From positions 1 to 41,045 of the forward strand of contig JAFDEE010000018.1 in NCBI GenBank assembly GCA_019310525.1: 41,045 bases of DNA, given 5' to 3'. Position numbers and translations under genes: made by a program. Shown one piece after another: positions 34,841-41,045 of this stretch. The notes below the pieces were generated by a model. That model was not told the DNA's origin and ran no database searches. It worked only from the letters and a program-made list of their open reading frames with translations. Every line of letters begins with the position of its first letter. The stretch's first letter is position 1. Source of the stretch: Deltaproteobacteria bacterium. Its GTDB lineage: Bacteria; Desulfobacterota; DSM-4660; Desulfatiglandales; HGW-15.

Positions 34841-35396
34841 TCACCCAGTCCGTGTCCTTGTCGAACCACCAATCAGCGCTGTCCGTATTCAGGATGCTTC
34901 GGGCCAAACCCCTTGCGCTCTCCGTCTGAAGCCGCTTAACCGCATAGGAGAGCCACTCGTTGGCATACTTGTTGCCGAGGTCCAATTGTTGCTTGAGTTC
35001 CAGGATCAGATCGAGCTGGTCCGCGTCCCTGGCGATCATGGCCTCAAGGCTTTGGGAATGGTTGAATTCCTCGGTTAGCGTGATTATCTCCTCTCCGAAG
35101 GGGAGGTCTCGGGCAAGGTCCTTCACCGCCCGTTCTTCATCAACGGCCACGTATCTCTTGTTGACGTAATTGTGGTCTCCCGTCCTGGCTTCATGGAGAT
35201 CATGAAACAGGCACATTAGGACCGTTTTCAATGGATCCGCACCATTTTCACCGGAGGAGAGGAGATAACCAATAACAGCGGTCCTGAAGGAATGCTCGGC
35301 AACGGATTCCCCTCCCGAACCCAGGAACTGATAGCCCGTACGAGGGGTTCTTTTCAGCATGCCCACTTCGAAAAGGAAATTGACCAGTGCGTCCAT
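34803..35396 (-). CDS. HD-domain phosphohydrolase (YfbR/HDDC2-like)
   Basis: A 197-residue HD-superfamily hydrolase. The metal site is S-V-A-E-H-S-F-R, then the HD pair in L-F-H-D-L-H-E-A-R-T-G-D, and a later aspartate in A-R-D-A-D-Q-L-D. This arrangement fits the 5'-deoxynucleotidase YfbR/HDDC2 group, which dephosphorylates deoxynucleoside monophosphates. The ATG at 35396 is preferred: AAGGGGA precedes it and the family begins there, whereas the frame extends 63 codons into the region shared with the def promoter. Confidence 0.82.
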   Translation of the reverse strand: MDALVNFLFEVGMLKRTPRTGYQFLGSGGESVAEHSFRTAVIGYLLSSGENGADPLKTVLMCLFHDLHEARTGDHNYVNKRYVAVDEERAVKDLARDLPFGEEIITLTEEFNHSQSLEAMIARDADQLDLILELKQQLDLGNKYANEWLSYAVKRLQTESARGLARSILNTDSADWWFDKDTDWVNGPSNHHGAPEE

Positions 35397-35405
35397 AGGT
35401 CCCCT

Positions 35406-35434
35406 TGAATATGGGTAAGGCGGCAAAAAGTCAA
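35406..35434 (-). promoter_or_regulatory. Weak candidate promoter for the HD gene
   Basis: On the minus strand TTGACT (35429-35434) is followed after 17 bases by TATTCA (35406-35411). The -35 is good and the -10 poor. The predicted start would lie almost at the ATG at 35396, so the real -10 may be different. Confidence 0.25.
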
Positions 35435-35456
35435 GGATGTTTTCTCTTTCCCATCC

Positions 35457-35485
35457 TTGATTTCTGGTGACTCCGGATATAAAAT
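35457..35485 (+). promoter_or_regulatory. Candidate promoter for the def-fmt operon
   Basis: TTGATT (35457-35462), a 17-base spacer and TAAAAT (35480-35485). The -10 matches five of six bases and the -35 four. The leader to the def start would be about 75 nt and contains a GGGCCTGTACGGCC hairpin. Confidence 0.5.
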
Positions 35486-35568
35486 AACGCAGTGTTCCGG
35501 TGTACACGGCCCTCAAAGAACTGAACGGGCCTGTACGGCCGCTTGATGGGGATAGTGAGGCGCCACGC

Positions 35569-36117
35569 ATGTTGAGAGATGCCAAAACCGTGCCAAAAGT
35601 CTTGAGGATTCATACCTATCCTGACCCGGTTCTCCGGGCGAAGGCCGAACCTGTGGATGAAATCGACGGTGAGATCCAGCAGCTCGTCGACGACATGGCC
35701 GAAACCATGTACGCGGCACCGGGCATCGGACTGGCGGCCAACCAGGTCGGAGTTCTGAAACGGGTCATCGTTTTCGACGTTTCTCCCAAAGAGAAGGCCA
35801 GAGATTTATCAATCCTGATAAACCCCGAAATTATTGAGGCCGAGGGCTCCATTACCCTTGAAGAAGCCTGTCTGAGCATTCTTGACTATTCAGCCGATGT
35901 AACCCGAAGTGAACGGGTCAAGGTCCGGGGGTTGGACCGGGAGGGAAACCTCGTGGAGATTGAAGCGGAAGGACTTAAGGCCGTGTGCCTCCAGCACGAG
36001 ATCGATCATTTGGACGGCATTCTCTTCATCGATCACATCAGCAGCCTGAAGAGGGCCCTTTACAAGAAACGCCTTAAAAAGATGGGTAAAAAGAGGGCGA
36101 AAGCGGACCATGGATGA
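35569..36117 (+). CDS. def: Peptide deformylase
   Basis: A 182-residue metalloprotease that removes the formyl group from new polypeptides. Motif 1 G-I-G-L-A-A-N-Q and motif 3 Q-H-E-I-D-H-L-D-G are standard. Motif 2 is E-E-A-C-L-S-I rather than E-G-C-L-S, with Ala in place of the usual Gly before the metal-binding Cys. Start at 35569 has GTGAGG upstream; a GTG at 35590 is an alternative that better matches the usual N-terminus. The C-terminal tail is long and basic. It overlaps fmt by 8 bases, the classic def-fmt pair. Confidence 0.93.
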   Translation: MLRDAKTVPKVLRIHTYPDPVLRAKAEPVDEIDGEIQQLVDDMAETMYAAPGIGLAANQVGVLKRVIVFDVSPKEKARDLSILINPEIIEAEGSITLEEACLSILDYSADVTRSERVKVRGLDREGNLVEIEAEGLKAVCLQHEIDHLDGILFIDHISSLKRALYKKRLKKMGKKRAKADHG

Positions 36118-37087
36118 GGAATCGGCCGGAAAAATTCCATTGCGCCCAAGGCTGGTTTTCATGGGAACGCCCGATTTCGCTGTACCCTCCCTTGAGGCCT
36201 TGGTCAAGGCGGGGCATGATATTCTGGCTGTGGTCACGCAGCCTGACCGCCCCAAGGGGCGGGGAAGGAAACCTACCGCTACGCCGGTCAAAGAATTCGC
36301 CCTCAGGCATGGTCTGAATGTCTACCAGCCGGAGAAGGTCTCCGAGGAGTCTTTCTGTAGCTTAATCCGGGGGTTGGCTCCGGATTTGATCGTAGTAGTG
36401 GCCTTCGGGCAGATACTCAAAAGGAACCTCCTGGAGATTCCGCGCTGCGGTGTCGTCAACATTCATGGATCCCTCCTTCCTGCTTATCGAGGTCCGGCCC
36501 CCATACAATGGGTTATCCTGAACAATGAACCTAGGACGGGCCTCACCCTCATGCGCATGGATGAAGGCCTGGACACCGGACCGATCCTTTTCCAGAGAGA
36601 GGTGCCTATCCTGCCCGATGAAACGGCCGGCCATCTTCATGATAGGTTGGCCGCCCTTTCCGGTGAGTTCTTGGTGGATTCCCTGAGACGAATGGCGGAA
36701 AACTCCGTGGTGGAAACACCCCAGGACGAGGGGAAGGCCTCCTATGCGCCGAAGATCGGCAGTGAGATCTGCGTGCTGGATTGGACCGAGCCCGCAGAAA
36801 GGCTGTCGGCTTGTATCCGGGCACTTGATCCAGGACCTGGTGCCCGGACTTCCCTGAAGGGGAAACCTCTCAAGCTTTTTGCATCACGGGTATTTCCTGA
36901 ATCTGTAAGAGATCCGATACCGGGTCGGGTGAGAAGGGCGGATCGGGGTGGGTTGGTGGTGGACTCGGGCCGGGGGGCCGTCTGGATTCGGGAAGTTCAG
37001 GCCCCGGGGAAGAGAAGAATGCCTGTAGCTGATTTTCTCAGGGGATTTCCCGTGCCCGAGGGCACGGTCCTGGGACGGGTGGAGTAG
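36110..37087 (+). CDS. fmt: Methionyl-tRNA formyltransferase
   Basis: A 325-residue enzyme that formylates initiator Met-tRNA with 10-formyl-tetrahydrofolate. M-G-T-P-D-F-A-V near the N-terminus, the catalytic region N-I-H-G-S-L-L-P-A-Y-R-G-P-A-P-I-Q, and D-E-G-L-D-T-G-P-I are all conserved. The C-terminal tRNA-binding domain begins near residue 215. Length and layout are normal. Confidence 0.96.
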   Translation: MDEESAGKIPLRPRLVFMGTPDFAVPSLEALVKAGHDILAVVTQPDRPKGRGRKPTATPVKEFALRHGLNVYQPEKVSEESFCSLIRGLAPDLIVVVAFGQILKRNLLEIPRCGVVNIHGSLLPAYRGPAPIQWVILNNEPRTGLTLMRMDEGLDTGPILFQREVPILPDETAGHLHDRLAALSGEFLVDSLRRMAENSVVETPQDEGKASYAPKIGSEICVLDWTEPAERLSACIRALDPGPGARTSLKGKPLKLFASRVFPESVRDPIPGRVRRADRGGLVVDSGRGAVWIREVQAPGKRRMPVADFLRGFPVPEGTVLGRVE

Positions 37088-37190
37088 ATTGAGGGCTTGA
37101 AAAGAAAAGCCCGGGAAAGGCGGGTATGGCTCTATGGCTTTTCGGAGAACCCGAAATCCCGCGTGACTCGATATCCGTAGCGCCTATGGG

Positions 37191-38024
37191 GTGAATCCGT
37201 TGGATAGAGGGAGCGATAACACGCGGCAGGAAAAGAGGACTTTTATATTTCTTCTTGTCCTCACCTGTGTGGCTCTGGTGACCGTTGCGGTGACTCTTTG
37301 GTTGGTCCCCTATATCGGTTTCAGCAATATCTATGATAAGCTTCCCCTGATCATGGCCATTGTTTTTGGAGCCATCGTGCTCTACATGATCGGAGGAGCA
37401 TTGACCCTGGTCTTCACGGTCATCCGGGGGAGGAACCTTTTTTTCAACCGGCGGATCCGGGGTGTGGTGATTCGCTTCCTGTTCCCTCTACTGCTCGTGA
37501 TGGGAAAACTCGTCGGCATAGGAAAGGACAGAGTGCGAAGGGCCTTCATAGCCGTTAACAACGAGTTGGTGCTTGCAGAGGCGAAACGCGTATCTCCCGA
37601 AAAGTTGCTGCTTCTTCTTCCCCAGTGCTTGCAGTACCACGAATGTCCCGTTCGTATCACGGGGAATGTGGAAAATTGCAAGGAATGCGGCAGATGTAAG
37701 ATCAAGGATTTACTCGGCCTTTCTCATAAGTATCATGTGGAGATCTCAGTGGCCACAGGCGGAACCCTGGCTCGGAAGATCGTGGTCGAAAAGAGGCCGG
37801 ACATCATCATCGCTGTGGCCTGTGAGCGGGATCTCACCAGCGGCATCCAGGATACCCATCCCGTCCCGGTCTATGGAATCTTGAATCACAGGCCGAACGG
37901 GCCCTGTTACGATACGGACGTGGATATCGAAAGGGTCGAGAAAGGACTCAAGGTCTTTTTGGGAGATGAAGAAGAAAGCACCGAGGAACCTGGCTCTGGA
38001 GATCTTAGACGCGCTGCCTCCTAG
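37191..38024 (+). CDS. DUF116 membrane protein with cysteine cluster
   Basis: A 277-residue protein of the DUF116 family. Two transmembrane helices lie in the first 80 residues (about 17-38 and 48-72). A soluble domain follows with a cysteine pattern C-P-V-R-I-T-G-N-V-E-N-C-K-E-C-G-R-C and a later A-C-E-R-D-L, which could bind an Fe-S cluster or zinc. The function is not known. It starts with GTG, with no strong ribosome site, 103 bases after fmt, and overlaps rsmB by 59 bases. Members of this family often sit with fmt and rsmB in deltaproteobacteria, which points to a translation-linked or housekeeping role. Confidence 0.8.
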   Translation: MNPLDRGSDNTRQEKRTFIFLLVLTCVALVTVAVTLWLVPYIGFSNIYDKLPLIMAIVFGAIVLYMIGGALTLVFTVIRGRNLFFNRRIRGVVIRFLFPLLLVMGKLVGIGKDRVRRAFIAVNNELVLAEAKRVSPEKLLLLLPQCLQYHECPVRITGNVENCKECGRCKIKDLLGLSHKYHVEISVATGGTLARKIVVEKRPDIIIAVACERDLTSGIQDTHPVPVYGILNHRPNGPCYDTDVDIERVEKGLKVFLGDEEESTEEPGSGDLRRAAS

Positions 38025-39327
38025 ACGGAGCACATCGATATCCCTTGTGGAGAACAGGCTTCTCGGCCAGGCTTCTCTTCCTGCCAGGGATAGAGCCTTC
38101 CTGATGCACCTTGTCCAGGGCGTGCTGAGATGGCGGATGAGGCTCGACTGGATCATCGGGCAGGTCTCGGACCATCCCATCAAGAAGATCCATCCCCGAA
38201 TCCTGAATATACTAAGGATCGGTATATATCAGATCCTTTTCATGGACAGGGTTCCGGATTCCGCCACCGTGAACGAGGCGGTTGAACAGGCCAAGGCCGT
38301 GGGCCTTGGTCGCCTGGCTCCCTTTGTTAACGGTGTACTCCGGCAGGTCTGCCGCACGTGGCGGACCCTGCCCTATCCGGACCGGCAAGAGGACCCCGCT
38401 GGCTTCCTCTCGGTCTATTACAGTTACCCCCGCTGGCTCGTGGAACGGTGGATGGATACCTGGGGGGAGGGGTTTACGGAAGAATTGCTCTCAGCAGGAA
38501 ACCAGATCCCCTCGCTTACCCTCCGGACCAACACCCTGAAGGCGGACCGCCCTTCCCTTATCAAGCTCCTGGCCGAGGAAGGGGTCTCGGGGGTTCCTGC
38601 GCCTTACGCGCCGGAAGGAGTCTTGTTGCCCGAATTCCGAGGAAGGGTGACGGAGTTGAGGGCCTTCAAGAAAGGTCTTTTTCAGGTCCAGGATCAGGCC
38701 GCTCAGATCGCTTCTCATCTTCTCAGGGTCAAACCGGGTGAATGGGTCCTGGATGTATGCGCGGGACTCGGGGGAAAGGCGACCCATCTCGCCCAGCTTA
38801 TGGAGAATCAGGGTGGGGTGATCGCCCTGGATATCCACCACGGACGGCTTCTCGATCTACAGGGGGCAAAACGCAGGTTGGGCCTCAGTCGCATCTTCAC
38901 TGTCCAGGCGGATGCGGGTCAGGCGATCGCGAATTTGTTCCAATATCGGTTCGATAGGATCCTGGTGGACGCCCCCTGTTCCGGCCTGGGTGTTCTCTCC
39001 AGGCATCCGGACGGAAAGTGGAACAAGGGAGAGGCCGATATCTTACGGCTCTCCACATTACAGACACGGATTCTTTCGGAAGCGGCCGGTCTCCTTAGAC
39101 CGGGAGGCCGAATGCTCTATGTCACCTGTACCCTTTCCAAGGAAGAAAACGAAGGGGTAGTTGGGAATTTTCTAAAGAGAAAGGAAGGTTTCACCCTCGA
39201 AAATTTAAGGGACCAGGGACCCGAATGGACCAGAGAGCTCATTGACGAGCAGGGTTTTTTCCGGACCTTTCCGAATATCCACGGTATGGACGGATTCTTT
39301 GCAGCCCTTTTCCTGAGGAGAAGATGA
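37966..39327 (+). CDS. rsmB: 16S rRNA m5C967 methyltransferase RsmB (Sun)
   Basis: A 453-residue enzyme. An N-terminal NusB-like RNA-binding domain (about 1-140) is followed by the SAM-dependent methyltransferase domain with V-C-A-G-L-G-G-K-A-T, D-A-P-C-S-G-L-G-V-L and the catalytic T-C-T-L-S-K-E-E-N. The two cysteines are those used by RNA m5C methyltransferases. The ATG has GGGAG just upstream and lies inside the end of the DUF116 gene. Confidence 0.93.
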   Translation: MKKKAPRNLALEILDALPPRRSTSISLVENRLLGQASLPARDRAFLMHLVQGVLRWRMRLDWIIGQVSDHPIKKIHPRILNILRIGIYQILFMDRVPDSATVNEAVEQAKAVGLGRLAPFVNGVLRQVCRTWRTLPYPDRQEDPAGFLSVYYSYPRWLVERWMDTWGEGFTEELLSAGNQIPSLTLRTNTLKADRPSLIKLLAEEGVSGVPAPYAPEGVLLPEFRGRVTELRAFKKGLFQVQDQAAQIASHLLRVKPGEWVLDVCAGLGGKATHLAQLMENQGGVIALDIHHGRLLDLQGAKRRLGLSRIFTVQADAGQAIANLFQYRFDRILVDAPCSGLGVLSRHPDGKWNKGEADILRLSTLQTRILSEAAGLLRPGGRMLYVTCTLSKEENEGVVGNFLKRKEGFTLENLRDQGPEWTRELIDEQGFFRTFPNIHGMDGFFAALFLRRR

Positions 39328-39381
39328 GACCAGACCCTTGCCCCTGAATCCGGGGGGCCGTGATTTTTCAAGGAGAAAGCT

Positions 39382-40038
39382 ATGGGTAAGATTGCACCCT
39401 CTATTCTTTCGGCGGATTTTACGAGGCTCGGTGAAGAGATAAGAGCGGTGGAGGAAGCCGGCGCTGATTACATACATATCGATGTCATGGACGGTCATTT
39501 CGTTCCCAACATCACCATCGGTCCTATGATCGTCCGGGCGGCCCGCAGCATCACCCGCCTACCTTTAGACGTCCATTTGATGATCAGCGATCCGGACCGA
39601 TATGTGCAGGATTTCGTAGAGGCGGGAGCGGACAAGATCACGGTGCATGCTGAGGCCGTCGATCATCTTCACCGTTCCCTGCAACTGATTCGGAATCTGG
39701 GGGCGGAACCGGCCGTTTCTTTGAATCCGGCCACCCCTCCCGGAGTGATCGAATACGTCCTGGAGGACCTCGCCATGATCCTCCTGATGACAGTTAACCC
39801 TGGTTTCGGGGGACAGGATTTCATTCCCGCAGTTGTGCCGAAGATCGAGCGGGTGAGAGAGATGATCAACAGCCGCGGCCTTGACGTAGAGTTGGAGGTG
39901 GACGGTGGAATCGGCCCTGACACCATTCATCTTGTGTCCGAGGCTGGAGCAGACGTTTTCGTGGCGGGTTCGGCCATTTTCGGGAGCGAGAATTACGGAG
40001 AGACGATCGGGAAGATGAGGGCGCGGATGGCTGGTTGA
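39382..40038 (+). CDS. rpe: Ribulose-phosphate 3-epimerase
   Basis: A 218-residue TIM-barrel enzyme that interconverts ribulose 5-phosphate and xylulose 5-phosphate. Typical motifs are [34 protein letters not shown] and E-V-D-G-G-I, including the metal-binding His/Asp residues. AAGGAG precedes the ATG. Last gene of the def operon. Confidence 0.96.
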   Translation: MGKIAPSILSADFTRLGEEIRAVEEAGADYIHIDVMDGHFVPNITIGPMIVRAARSITRLPLDVHLMISDPDRYVQDFVEAGADKITVHAEAVDHLHRSLQLIRNLGAEPAVSLNPATPPGVIEYVLEDLAMILLMTVNPGFGGQDFIPAVVPKIERVREMINSRGLDVELEVDGGIGPDTIHLVSEAGADVFVAGSAIFGSENYGETIGKMRARMAG

Positions 40039-40112
40039 CTCTTTCCTCTCTTGGTGTTATGAATATTTTCCTCTTGGAACGGAATACGCAGGTTTCCCCG
40101 TTTGTAGGTTGT

Positions 40113-40200
40113 GGAGGGATGGCCGAGTGGTTTAAGGCGGCGGTCTTGAAAACCGTTGACCCGAAAGGGTCCGTGGGTTCGAATCCTACTCCCTCCGCCA
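40113..40200 (+). tRNA. tRNA-Ser (UGA anticodon)
   Basis: The acceptor stem GGAGGGA pairs with TCCCTCC, followed by G and encoded CCA (40198-40200). The D-arm has GGCCGAGTGG. The anticodon loop CTTGAAA gives TGA, reading UCA codons. A long variable arm (GACCCGAAAGGGTC) and the TTCGAAT T-loop confirm a serine tRNA. Confidence 0.95.
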
Positions 40201-40302
40201 AAAATTCATGGAGATACCGGAAAGGGGAAAACCTGTTGCAAATTCCATTCGGATGTATTATGGGGACCCATTGAGACCTTTGGAAAGGTTCCAGGTACCT
40301 GC

Positions 40303-40395
40303 GGAGAGATGGCCGAGCTGGCTGAAGGCGCTCGCCTGCTAAGCGAGTGTGTGCCGAAAGGTGCACCGAGGGTTCGAATCCCTCTCTCTCCGCCA
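40303..40395 (+). tRNA. tRNA-Ser (GCU anticodon)
   Basis: Acceptor stem GGAGAGA pairs with TCTCTCC, then G and encoded CCA (40393-40395). The anticodon loop CTGCTAA gives GCT, for AGC and AGU codons. It has a long variable arm (GTGTGCCGAAAGGTGCAC) and TTCGAAT T-loop. It lies 102 bases after the other tRNA-Ser and is probably cotranscribed with it. Confidence 0.95.
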
Positions 40396-40480
40396 TTTAA
40401 TAATCTCAGCATACTTGCCGATAGCCTTTTCACCGCACCCAACGTGGTTTCAAGGTCTTGCCTTGCAGGGAAAAGACACA

Positions 40481-40510
40481 TTGAGCCGGGGCGTAACGGC
40501 CCCGGCTCAA
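40481..40510 (-). terminator. Strong terminator hairpin, probably bidirectional
   Basis: A perfect 12-bp stem (TTGAGCCGGGGC, 40481-40492, with its complement at 40499-40510) closes a six-base loop. It lies 12 bases beyond the stop of the leftward binding-protein gene, and a T-rich TGTGTCTTTT follows on that strand. On the plus strand GTATTTTCCCC follows, so it can also end the tRNA transcript. Confidence 0.75.
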
Positions 40511-40522
40511 GTATTTTCCCCT

Positions 40523-41045
40523 CTAATCTTTGTACCAGGGATCGTAATTGAACCTTAGTGTAGGTGAAAGCTTGACTCCATGCACATTCTTTTGGGTGAA
40601 CACATAAAGGTTCCCCTGGATGATTGGGCATGTTGGGACATCCACGGTCCACATTTCTTGAATTTTCTTGTAGATCTCGGTCCTTTTCTTCTTGTCTGGC
40701 ACGGTCTGGCCTTCGGTAAGGATCTTGTCCCACTTGGGATCGGAAAAATAGATCCCCATCCCGGCGGAACCGGCGGTTCCGGCGAATGCTGCCGTGTAGT
40801 TATCCGGGTCGATATAGTCCGGATACCATCCCAGCAGATAGGACTGCATCTGCTTGTTGTGCCACTGATCCCTGTAAGTTGCCCATTCCGCGGACTTCAC
40901 GTTAACCTTCATCACGCCGGTGGCCTCAAATTGCTTCTGAAGGACCGCAGCCAGGTCCACCTCGGTATCCCCATAATGACTCGGGGTGTACCACAGGTCG
41001 AAGGTGAACTTGTTCTTCTCGTTGTAGCCCTTGGAAGCGAGCAGT
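40523..41045 (-). CDS. Peptide-type ABC solute-binding protein, C-terminal part (gene cut by window edge)
   Basis: The last 173 codons of a family 5 extracellular solute-binding protein (DppA/OppA type). The frame is open to the right edge (41044), so the N-terminus lies outside. Recognisable parts are F-D-L-W-Y-T-P near the edge, L-Q-K-Q-F-E-A-T-G, W-Y-P-D-Y-I-D-P-D-N-Y and a C-terminal I-Q-G-N-L-Y. The W-Y-P-D-Y-x-D-P motif is typical for peptide-binding members. The permease and ATPase genes would be expected in the same operon; on the minus strand they would lie upstream, beyond the window, since the next feature downstream is a terminator. Confidence 0.88.
   Translation of the reverse strand, partial: LLASKGYNEKNKFTFDLWYTPSHYGDTEVDLAAVLQKQFEATGVMKVNVKSAEWATYRDQWHNKQMQSYLLGWYPDYIDPDNYTAAFAGTAGSAGMGIYFSDPKWDKILTEGQTVPDKKKRTEIYKKIQEMWTVDVPTCPIIQGNLYVFTQKNVHGVKLSPTLRFNYDPWYKD

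Noticed and set aside
1-41045. CRISPR array, prophage, or integrative element
   Set aside because: No regularly spaced repeats, integrase or phage genes were found. The tRNA-Ser pair has no adjacent integrase or visible duplicated tRNA end.

Overview
The window looks like chromosomal DNA of a strictly anaerobic bacterium of the Desulfobacterota (deltaproteobacterial) type, probably a syntroph or sulfate reducer. This is inferred from gene content: a selenocysteine formate dehydrogenase with NADH-dehydrogenase-like partners, an Rnf complex with a multiheme cytochrome c, many Fe-S proteins, and sigma-54 control of a carboxylate-type uptake operon. No marker gene (16S rRNA, ribosomal proteins) is present to confirm it.

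Layout. Positions 1-958 hold no convincing gene. They contain a good rightward promoter-like sequence, a diverged repeat fragment and a 190-bp MITE-like element with 17-bp terminal inverted repeats and a 6-bp target duplication. Positions 959-10593 form a rightward cluster for an NAD-linked, probably electron-bifurcating formate dehydrogenase. FdhA is read through an in-frame UGA with a visible SECIS hairpin, and it has a NuoE-like and a NuoF-like partner. Between the partners lie two DRTGG proteins, two orphan GHKL ATPases, a PHP phosphoesterase, an [FeFe]-hydrogenase-like H-cluster protein and a thioredoxin-like ferredoxin, which look like a redox-sensing or regulatory module. A secreted FecR-domain protein (10706-12661) separates this cluster from a complete rnf operon (12996-19697): tetraheme cytochrome c, then rnfC, D, G, E, A and B. 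RnfB is fused to a GltD/NfnB-like NAD(P)H flavoprotein. A convergent RseC-like gene overlaps its end.

Positions 20376-23163 hold a coiled-coil membrane protein of unknown role, a PP-loop ATPase likely acting in tRNA thiolation, and a CbpA-type DnaJ. From 23485 comes a PAS histidine kinase and a sigma-54 activator response regulator. Then come a near-perfect -24/-12 promoter, a 58-residue stand-alone Fis-type HTH protein, a five-gene branched-chain-amino-acid-type ABC transporter, an acyl-CoA ligase and a single-domain response regulator. This reads as one regulatory unit: sense, activate by sigma-54, import an organic acid-like compound, and activate it with CoA.

Positions 34232-35396 hold a leftward TonB-like protein and an HD phosphohydrolase. 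Positions 35569-40038 are a rightward housekeeping operon (def, fmt, DUF116, rsmB, rpe), followed by two tRNA-Ser genes. The right edge cuts a leftward peptide-type solute-binding protein gene that ends at a strong hairpin.

Physiologically, the Fdh complex could exchange electrons among formate, NAD(H) and ferredoxin, and Rnf could couple ferredoxin/NAD(H) to an ion gradient. The RnfB fusion and the tetraheme cytochrome suggest extra electron entry or exit points.
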